A model generated the notes under the pieces. It made no database searches, was not told the origin of the DNA, and worked only from the letters and a program-made list of their open reading frames with translations. A DNA stretch of 11,757 nt from Acidovorax sp. (lineage in GTDB: Bacteria; Pseudomonadota; Gammaproteobacteria; Burkholderiales; Burkholderiaceae_C). The DNA is taken from assembly GCA_011620245.1 (NCBI GenBank), contig WOZN01000051.1, positions 1 to 11,757 of the forward strand, given 5' to 3'. The translations under genes and the position numbers were made by a program. Positions 1 through 4,610 of the stretch are shown here, piece after piece; positions within the stretch are counted from its first letter, which is position 1; every line of letters starts with the position of its first letter.

Positions 1-715
1 GCACCACCTGGTTGCGACCGCCACGTTTGGCGACGTACAAGGCTTCGTCGGCAAGCCCGTAGGCGTCATCGAAACAGCCGCCGCGGGGCAACTGGCTCAC
101 GCCGAAGCTGGCCGTGATCTGGCTGCCATCGGGGAGGCCGAATTCGCGGGTCTCGATGGCCTTGCGCATTGCCTGCGCAACCTGCTCCGACGCTGGCGCT
201 TCCCGCTGCGCCAGGAGCACGGTGAATTCTTCCCCGCCGACGCGGCCAATCTGGGCGTCGGGGGGCATGACGGCCTTGAGGCAGTCCACGACACCCAGAA
301 TGACAGTGTCCCCCACGGGGTGGCCAAAGCTGTCATTGATGCGTTTGAAATAGTCGATGTCCAGCACGATCAGGGCCAGGTCTTGTTGCCGGGCGTGCTG
401 ATTGACGCGCTCGATGATGGCAGCGCGGTTGAGCACGCCCGTCAGCGGGTCGTGCGTGGCGCGGTATTCGAGTTCTGTGGCCAGGTCTTGCAGGCGCTGG
501 TTGAGCAGGGTCATCTCCAGCTCGGCGCGGTCGCTGCGGCGCACCAGGCGGCGCGTCTCGCGCAGCAGGCGCTCATAGGCTGCCAGCAGATCGCCCAGCG
601 CCTGGTGGCAGGCGCCACCCTGTGCCAGCGTTGCCGCCTCGTAGGCGGCACGGGCATCCAGCATCGACCGGTGCTCGGCCTCGAAAAGATCTGGCGCTGG
701 TTTGGCGGTGTCCAT
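1..715 (-). CDS. siaD: SiaD-like GGDEF diguanylate cyclase (3' end cut by window)
   Basis: Makes the second messenger c-di-GMP from two GTP in the cytoplasm. In the P. aeruginosa Sia pathway this cyclase is switched on by binding unphosphorylated SiaC. The visible 238 residues have no membrane segment. Residues about 15-85 are charged and helical, probably a coiled coil, followed by the GGDEF domain: THDPLTGVLNR at 87-97, LDIDYFKRIND at 118-128 and the catalytic GGEEF at 160-164. The final visible residues, AKRGGRNQVV, are the usual end of a GGDEF fold, so only a short tail should be missing. The four residues at the usual I-site position (151-154) read PPDA rather than RxxD, so canonical product inhibition looks absent. 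The ATG directly follows the siaC stop (TGA then ATG, no gap), which argues for translational coupling. Identity as SiaD rests mainly on the operon context. Confidence 0.88.
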   Translation of the reverse strand, partial: MDTAKPAPDLFEAEHRSMLDARAAYEAATLAQGGACHQALGDLLAAYERLLRETRRLVRRSDRAELEMTLLNQRLQDLATELEYRATHDPLTGVLNRAAIIERVNQHARQQDLALIVLDIDYFKRINDSFGHPVGDTVILGVVDCLKAVMPPDAQIGRVGGEEFTVLLAQREAPASEQVAQAMRKAIETREFGLPDGSQITASFGVSQLPRGGCFDDAYGLADEALYVAKRGGRNQVV

Positions 716-1105
716 TCAGGCGGCTCTCACCGGACGGCTGACGAAGTCGATGGCCGGAAAATCCTCGCAGAGTTCCTGCCCGAATTCGAAGATGGTGTCG
801 TCTTCCTCATCGTGGTACCAGTTGAGGGCAATGTGGTTGCCGGCTTGCGCCGCCTCGTCGAGCGCCGCAATCAGATTGAACAGCATCTTGGTGCTGGAGC
901 TGTTGAAGTACGCCAGGGCGATATTCACTTCGACCCTGCTTTCCTGCAATGTGCCAAGGTACTCCTTCAGGCGCTCGATGACCTGGCTGTAGAAAGCGGC
1001 AGCATTCTCGGGGTAGGACTCGCCGCGCAGGCTCAATGTGCGGGTGTCAAACCGAAAGTCCACTTCCGGGGAGCTGGGGGTGGGGGCAATGTAGAGGTTG
1101 TTCAT
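716..1105 (-). CDS. siaC: SiaC-like threonine-phosphorylated signalling protein
   Basis: Small cytoplasmic protein of 129 residues of the SiaC family (formerly a domain of unknown function), with a STAS/SpoIIAA-like fold in the characterised member. In P. aeruginosa SiaB phosphorylates it on Thr68, SiaA removes the phosphate, and the unphosphorylated form activates SiaD. The matching segment here is YFNSSSTK at 66-73, so Thr72 is the likely phosphoacceptor. This is inferred from alignment by eye; neighbouring Ser69-Ser71 are alternatives. Other family-like features are the N-terminal IAPTPSSPEVDF (6-17) and the acidic NWYHDEEDD stretch in the C-terminal third. It lies between siaB (32-bp gap) and siaD (zero gap) in the same orientation, which strongly supports the assignment. 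Upstream of the ATG there is only a weak purine stretch (AGAAAG) as ribosome binding site. Confidence 0.9.
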   Translation of the reverse strand: MNNLYIAPTPSSPEVDFRFDTRTLSLRGESYPENAAAFYSQVIERLKEYLGTLQESRVEVNIALAYFNSSSTKMLFNLIAALDEAAQAGNHIALNWYHDEEDDTIFEFGQELCEDFPAIDFVSRPVRAA

Positions 1106-1137
1106 GCGTGCTTTCTGTTCGTTATGGGGCCAGCCGT

Positions 1138-1710
1138 TCAGATCGCTGCCTTCAGATAGAAAACCGCGGATCCGTTGGCGCTCCCGGCCGGGGCAAAATC
1201 AAATTCCAGGGGTTCCCGCGCATCCCGGGCCATGGTGAGCAGGCCCATGCCGGCGCCCTTGCTGCCCTCGGGCGTTTCCTCGCGCAGCGTCATGCGATAG
1301 GCCTGCCTGATTTCTTCGGGCGTCATGCTGGTCAGCGTTTCCAGCTTGGCGCGCAACTCGTCGCCAGTCTCGGGGTGGACGGGATTTGCACATAACAACA
1401 GAAAGCTGCCATCGTCCTCGCGCCGGATGCAGACCGAGCCGTGGCGAAGTTCGCCATTGTCCTGGCTGGGAGGGGTGAGTGCATCGGACGAGTAGTGGAT
1501 GATGTTCTGTGCCATTTCGACAAAGGACGAAAACAGCTTGCGCCGCGTCGGGCTGGCCACGCCCGCACTCTCGAGCTGCAATTTCACCGCCTCTGCCATG
1601 GCGGCGACGATGTTTTGCGAGAAATAGCCCACATAGTAAAAAATGACCTGGTGCTCCCGCGCCAGGTTGAAGAAGGTGCCATATTCCTTGGCAACGGCAG
1701 AGCGGATCAT
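1138..1710 (-). CDS. siaB: SiaB-like GHKL-fold protein kinase
   Basis: Predicted cytoplasmic kinase of 190 residues that phosphorylates SiaC and so turns off SiaD activation. Two ATP-binding elements of the GHKL fold are visible: an N-box-like helix FVEMAQNIIHYS at 63-74 (Glu65, Asn69) and a glycine-rich lid SKGAGMGLLTMAR at 150-162. A canonical DxGxG G1 box is not apparent; the corresponding strand reads LLLCANPVHPETGDEL. I chose the ATG at 1710 rather than an in-frame ATG at 1779. The longer form would overlap the end of siaA and add a basic, non-conserved 23-residue leader, while the 1710 start sits 11 bp after the siaA stop behind a GAAGAGA purine stretch. Position between siaA and siaC agrees with the P. 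aeruginosa operon order. Confidence 0.87.
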   Translation of the reverse strand: MIRSAVAKEYGTFFNLAREHQVIFYYVGYFSQNIVAAMAEAVKLQLESAGVASPTRRKLFSSFVEMAQNIIHYSSDALTPPSQDNGELRHGSVCIRREDDGSFLLLCANPVHPETGDELRAKLETLTSMTPEEIRQAYRMTLREETPEGSKGAGMGLLTMARDAREPLEFDFAPAGSANGSAVFYLKAAI

Positions 1711-1721
1711 TCGAGGTCTCT

Positions 1722-2954
1722 TCAGGTACGAAAACAGAAAAACGTCACGTCGTCGCGGCGATGGTGTTCGCCCTGCCATTCCTGCAATGCGGCGAGCACA
1801 TCGCGATTGAGCTGCGCCGGGGTGCTGCTTGCAAGGCCCAGCAAAAGCTCAGACAGACGGCGCTTGCCAAAGGCGATGGCGCGCGGGCCACCCACCTGGT
1901 CCACCAGCCCATCAGTGGTGACGAACACCAGGCTGCCCGCAGGCAGGTCCGCCACCACGTTCCGCCAGGCGTAGTCGAGCTCGCTGTCCACATAGCCCAC
2001 GCCCTTGCGCTGGCCTTCGACCAGGTCCACTTTGTCGGCGCCGGGGCGCAGAACGAACAACGACAGGCGGGCTCCGGCAAAAACCATCTGGCGGGTGCCG
2101 GGCTCATACCAGAAGCAGGCCGCATCCATGCCATCGTCAGAGCCCGGTGTGCCGTCCTGGCCGCCGATCTGGCCCAGCATCTGCTTGATGCTGCGATTGA
2201 CGATGGCGAGCAAAGCGGCGGGGTCGCGCGGCCCCTTTTCCTTGATCGCCTGGCTCAGGCTGCTGGAGGCGATCAGGGTCATGAAGGCACCCGGAACCCC
2301 GTGTCCCGTGCAATCCGCCACGGTGGCAAACCAGCCGCCGTCATCGACGCTGAATTGGTAGAAGTCACCGCCCACAACATCGCGAGGCTCCCAGACCAGA
2401 TCAGCATCCGGGCAGGCAAGCGACAGAATTTCGCGCGAACTGCGCAGGGCAGACTGCTGAATCACGCTGGCGTACTCGATGCTGTGCATGATCTGACGAT
2501 TGCGCGCGGCCTGAATGTCGGCCACTGCGCGCATGAGCTGCAGGCCGCTGCCCACACCGGCAAACTCGTTGTTGCGCGTGATGATGAAACCGTCGGACAA
2601 GGCTTTTTCGCCGAACTCGACGGCCTTGAAAGTCAGCGCCTCGATGTCCATGGAGGCATCGACGATCAGCGGCTCCTTGTCCATGAAGGCGATGCAGCTC
2701 TTGCGGCCGTACAGTTCCAGGCGAAATGGTTTGCTGATCTGAGAAAGAAAGATGTCGCGATTGATCAGGCCGATGGGCTGGTGGCCCTCCACCACCGGCA
2801 GGCTGATCAGTTCGCGGTGCTGCGTGAAGGTCTCCAGCACCTTTTCGTTGGTGGACTCGGCGGTCATGCAGGGGGCCGGGGTGCACAAATCTGCAGCGCT
2901 GGGCTGGCGGAAGCGGGGCCGGAAGTCGCTCAGATAGGCGGAAGTCTCAGACAT
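1722..2954 (-). CDS. siaA: SiaA-like PP2C/SpoIIE phosphatase with N-terminal CBS-like domain
   Basis: Predicted metal-dependent Ser/Thr phosphatase of 410 residues acting on phospho-SiaC. The C-terminal half (about 185-410) is a SpoIIE/PP2C domain: EPRDVVGGDFYQF at 189-201 with metal-binding Asp197, ADCTGHGVPGAFMT at 213-226, TTDGL at 346-350 with Asp348, and RRDDVTFF at 399-406. The N-terminal half (about 35-150) resembles a CBS pair, with VVEGHQPIGLINRDIF, LYGRKSCIAFMD and DGFIITRNNEFAGVG, then a helical linker at about 145-180. No transmembrane segment is visible. This differs from P. aeruginosa SiaA, which has a membrane-anchored periplasmic sensor plus HAMP, so the input here is probably cytosolic; a nucleotide ligand is only a guess from the CBS family. 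An in-frame ATG at 2999 would add 15 hydrophobic residues. I prefer 2954 (MSETSAYL), but neither start has a good Shine-Dalgarno. First gene of the operon. Confidence 0.85.
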   Translation of the reverse strand: MSETSAYLSDFRPRFRQPSAADLCTPAPCMTAESTNEKVLETFTQHRELISLPVVEGHQPIGLINRDIFLSQISKPFRLELYGRKSCIAFMDKEPLIVDASMDIEALTFKAVEFGEKALSDGFIITRNNEFAGVGSGLQLMRAVADIQAARNRQIMHSIEYASVIQQSALRSSREILSLACPDADLVWEPRDVVGGDFYQFSVDDGGWFATVADCTGHGVPGAFMTLIASSSLSQAIKEKGPRDPAALLAIVNRSIKQMLGQIGGQDGTPGSDDGMDAACFWYEPGTRQMVFAGARLSLFVLRPGADKVDLVEGQRKGVGYVDSELDYAWRNVVADLPAGSLVFVTTDGLVDQVGGPRAIAFGKRRLSELLLGLASSTPAQLNRDVLAALQEWQGEHHRRDDVTFFCFRT

Positions 2955-3075
2955 GTGGGAGGTGCTGTAAAAGATGTAGACAAATGTTACGGCTCCCATG
3001 TGGCTGAATCGTGACGGTTGTGTAAGAACGTGAACAGGTTCTATTGCTCCGGCCCGCTGAAGTTTGAACCGATCG

Positions 3076-3150
3076 CCCTGAGCCTGGCCTCACCCTGGCC
3101 TGTCCTGAGCTTGGCCTGTCCTGAGCCTGTCGAAGGGTCGAAGGGCTCAG
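3076..3150. repeat. REP-like GC-rich repeat with hairpin
   Basis: A cluster of short repeats in the siaA-rlmI divergent intergenic region. The 14-mer GGCCTGTCCTGAGC occurs at 3097-3110 and again at 3113-3126, and CCTGAGC occurs a third time at 3077-3083. The octamer TCGAAGGG is repeated back to back at 3130-3145. CTGAGCC at 3121-3127 and GGCTCAG at 3144-3150 form a 7-bp inverted repeat with a 16-nt loop. The motif CCTGTCGAAGGG, or its complement, is a familiar dispersed intergenic sequence in many proteobacterial genomes, so this is probably a member of an abundant repeat family. No transposase or target duplication is seen. Confidence 0.7.
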
Positions 3151-3190
3151 CCTGAACGGTAGTTGATACATCAAAGGGCCGGATCAATAA

Positions 3191-3214
3191 GCGGGGCGGG
3201 TGCGTCCGCCCCGC
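3191..3214 (+). promoter_or_regulatory. Perfect 9-bp GC hairpin upstream of rlmI
   Basis: GCGGGGCGG at 3191-3199 is the exact reverse complement of CCGCCCCGC at 3206-3214, separated by a 6-nt loop (GTGCGT). There is no T-run after it on the plus strand, so it is not an obvious plus-strand terminator. On the minus strand it is followed by a short TTATT only. It sits 19 bp before the -10-like box of rlmI. A smaller dyad, TTGATACATCAA, lies upstream at 3163-3174. Whether either acts as an operator, a leader structure or a transcription barrier is unknown. Confidence 0.5.
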
Positions 3215-3232
3215 AAGGCAAGGCGGAGCGCG

Positions 3233-3238
3233 CACAAT
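3233..3238 (+). promoter_or_regulatory. -10-like box immediately upstream of rlmI ATG
   Basis: CACAAT differs from the common Burkholderiales -10 form TACAAT at one base. Its last base is 6 nt from the rlmI ATG, so transcription would begin at or next to the start codon and give a leaderless mRNA. This fits the absence of a Shine-Dalgarno at the right distance (AGGCGGAG at 3221-3228 is too far upstream). No convincing -35 hexamer was found at 17-bp spacing. Confidence 0.4.
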
Positions 3239-3244
3239 CTGCGG

Positions 3245-4480
3245 ATGAAAACGATTCGACTCAATCCCGGCAAAGAGCGCTCGCTGCAGCGCCGCCACCC
3301 CTGGATCTTTGAAAGCGCCATCGCCAAAGGCAGCGGCGACAGTGGCGAGACGGTGCGCGTGGAGTCGCACGAGGGGCAGTTTCTGGCCTGGGCGGCGTTC
3401 AGCCCCGCGTCGCGCATCCGCGCGCGGGTATGGAGCTTTGATGAGGCGCAGCGCATTGATGCTCCGTTTTTCATAGCTGCTTGCGCAAAATCCATCATTG
3501 CAAGAGCCCGTTTTGATGTGCAAAGCGATGGCGTGCGGCTGGTGCATGGCGAGTCCGACGGGTTGCCCGGCCTGATCGTGGACCGCTATGGCGACACGCT
3601 GGTGGCGCAGTTCACCAGTGCCGGCACCGAGCACTGGAAAGCGGTGATTGCCGATGCGCTGCTGCGCGAAACCGGCCTCACCCGGCTGTACGAACGCTCG
3701 GACGCCAGCGTGCGCGCTCTGGAAGGCCTGGAGCCCGCCACCGGCTGGCTGCGCGGTGGGCCGGTAGCCGGGGGCGAAGCGCCGCCGGTGGAGCTGACCA
3801 TCCACGAACACCAGTGGCAGTTCACCCTCAACATCGCCGAAGGCCACAAGACCGGCTTCTATCTGGACCAGCGCGACAACCGCAAGCGCTTTGCCGACTA
3901 TGCGCAGCGCCTGGGGTTTCAGCATGTGCTCAACTGCTTTTGCTACACCGGCGGCTTTAGCGTGGCCGCGCTGGCGGGCATGCTTGCTGCCGAGAAGGCA
4001 GGCGGCGCGCCGGGCGGGCAGGTGGTCTCGATCGATTCATCCGCCCCCGCACTCGAGCGTGCGCGGGCGCATGTGGCGCTCAATGGCTTCGATGTGAACC
4101 GTGCCAGTTTTCTCGACGCCGATGTGAACGCCTCGCTGCGCCTGTTTCTCAAGGAAGGGCAGCAATTTGATGCCATCGTGCTCGACCCACCCAAGTTTGC
4201 CCCCACAGCAGCCCATGCCGACCGCGCCGCGCGGGCCTACAAGGACATCAACCGGTTGGCGCTGCAGCTGCTGACGCCGGGCGGTGTGCTGTTCACGTTC
4301 TCGTGCTCGGGCGGCATCAGCGCCGATCTGTTCCACAAGATCGTGGCGTCGGCAGGCGCCGATGCGGGGGTGGATGGCTACATCCTGGAGCGCCTGGGCA
4401 GTGCGCCCGACCATCCGGTGACGCTGGAGTTTCCCGAGGGCGAATACCTCAAGGGACTGGTGGTGATGCGCAAGGGTTGA
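3245..4480 (+). CDS. rlmI: 23S rRNA m5C methyltransferase RlmI-like
   Basis: SAM-dependent methyltransferase of 411 residues (E. coli RlmI 396) expected to methylate a cytosine of 23S rRNA (C1962 in E. coli). The N-terminal part is a PUA-like RNA-binding domain (LNPGKERSLQRRHPWIFESA at 6-25). Next come the family signatures HGESDGLPGLIVDRYG (101-116), AEGHKTGFYLDQRDNR (198-213), the SAM-binding LNCFCYTGGFSVAALAG (229-245), VSIDSSAPALERA (261-273), FDAIVLDPPKF (308-318) and FSCSGG (352-357), whose Cys is the likely nucleophile. I chose the ATG at 3245 because MKTIRLNPGKERSL matches the family N terminus; an upstream in-frame ATG at 3200 would add a basic 15-residue leader. Residues 75-91 are encoded by an embedded hairpin repeat, replacing a region of similar length in E. 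coli RlmI. Divergent from the sia operon. Confidence 0.93.
   Translation: MKTIRLNPGKERSLQRRHPWIFESAIAKGSGDSGETVRVESHEGQFLAWAAFSPASRIRARVWSFDEAQRIDAPFFIAACAKSIIARARFDVQSDGVRLVHGESDGLPGLIVDRYGDTLVAQFTSAGTEHWKAVIADALLRETGLTRLYERSDASVRALEGLEPATGWLRGGPVAGGEAPPVELTIHEHQWQFTLNIAEGHKTGFYLDQRDNRKRFADYAQRLGFQHVLNCFCYTGGFSVAALAGMLAAEKAGGAPGGQVVSIDSSAPALERARAHVALNGFDVNRASFLDADVNASLRLFLKEGQQFDAIVLDPPKFAPTAAHADRAARAYKDINRLALQLLTPGGVLFTFSCSGGISADLFHKIVASAGADAGVDGYILERLGSAPDHPVTLEFPEGEYLKGLVVMRKG
3467..3516. repeat. Hairpin repeat copy 1, inside rlmI coding sequence
   Basis: The 14-mer ATAGCTGCTTGCGC at 3473-3486 is identical to 11524-11537 in the hslV-hslU spacer. Both copies are preceded by a T-rich run and followed, after the hairpin, by AGCC, two variable bases and TTTTGA. 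This copy can fold as GCT (3476-3478) plus CTTGC (3480-3484) pairing with GCAAG (3500-3504) plus AGC (3505-3507), with one bulged G. It is read in frame without a stop and encodes rlmI residues 75-91 (FFIAACAKSIIARARFD). Confidence 0.65.
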
Positions 4481-4532
4481 GAGGCGGGGAGTCTTTTGAT
4501 CATGCCCGCGCTCAAAAAAACTCTCAGCCTCT
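4480..4532 (+). terminator. Long imperfect hairpin after rlmI, possible terminator
   Basis: Three nested inverted segments fold into one stem. AGAGGC (4480-4485) pairs with GCCTCT (4527-4532), GAGT (4489-4492) with ACTC (4520-4523), and TTTTGA (4494-4499) with TCAAAA (4512-4517), around a 12-nt loop. That is 16 base pairs with small internal loops. It overlaps the last base of the rlmI stop codon. No T-run follows, so rho-independent termination is uncertain; it may instead be a degenerate dispersed repeat or an mRNA-stabilising 3' hairpin. Confidence 0.4.
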
Positions 4533-4610
4533 GACGCCACGGTCCGGATGGTTGTTTGCCAAGCTTTGTAGCGGCATTACGTTTTCCATGGGTACCAGCA
4601 AGGAATCACC

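Noticed and set aside
320..1159. A 279-codon plus-strand frame opposite siaC and siaD
   Set aside because: The minus strand encodes a textbook GGEEF cyclase and SiaC; the plus frame is a shadow.
1761..3014. A 417-codon plus-strand frame opposite siaA
   Set aside because: siaA on the other strand has complete PP2C motifs; the plus frame has none.
2955..3060. A sia operon promoter
   Set aside because: Several AT-rich hexamers exist on the minus strand (TACATC, TTTACA) but none has a properly spaced -35, so no site is claimed.
3059..3175. Possible CRISPR array in the repeat cluster
   Set aside because: Units are too short, spacing is irregular, and there are no spacers or cas genes.
4533..4610. 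A possible MerR-type (ZntR/PbrR) operator before the metal ATPase
   Set aside because: No dyad with the long 19-20 bp -35/-10 spacer was found; TTGTTT with CATTAC is too weak to call.
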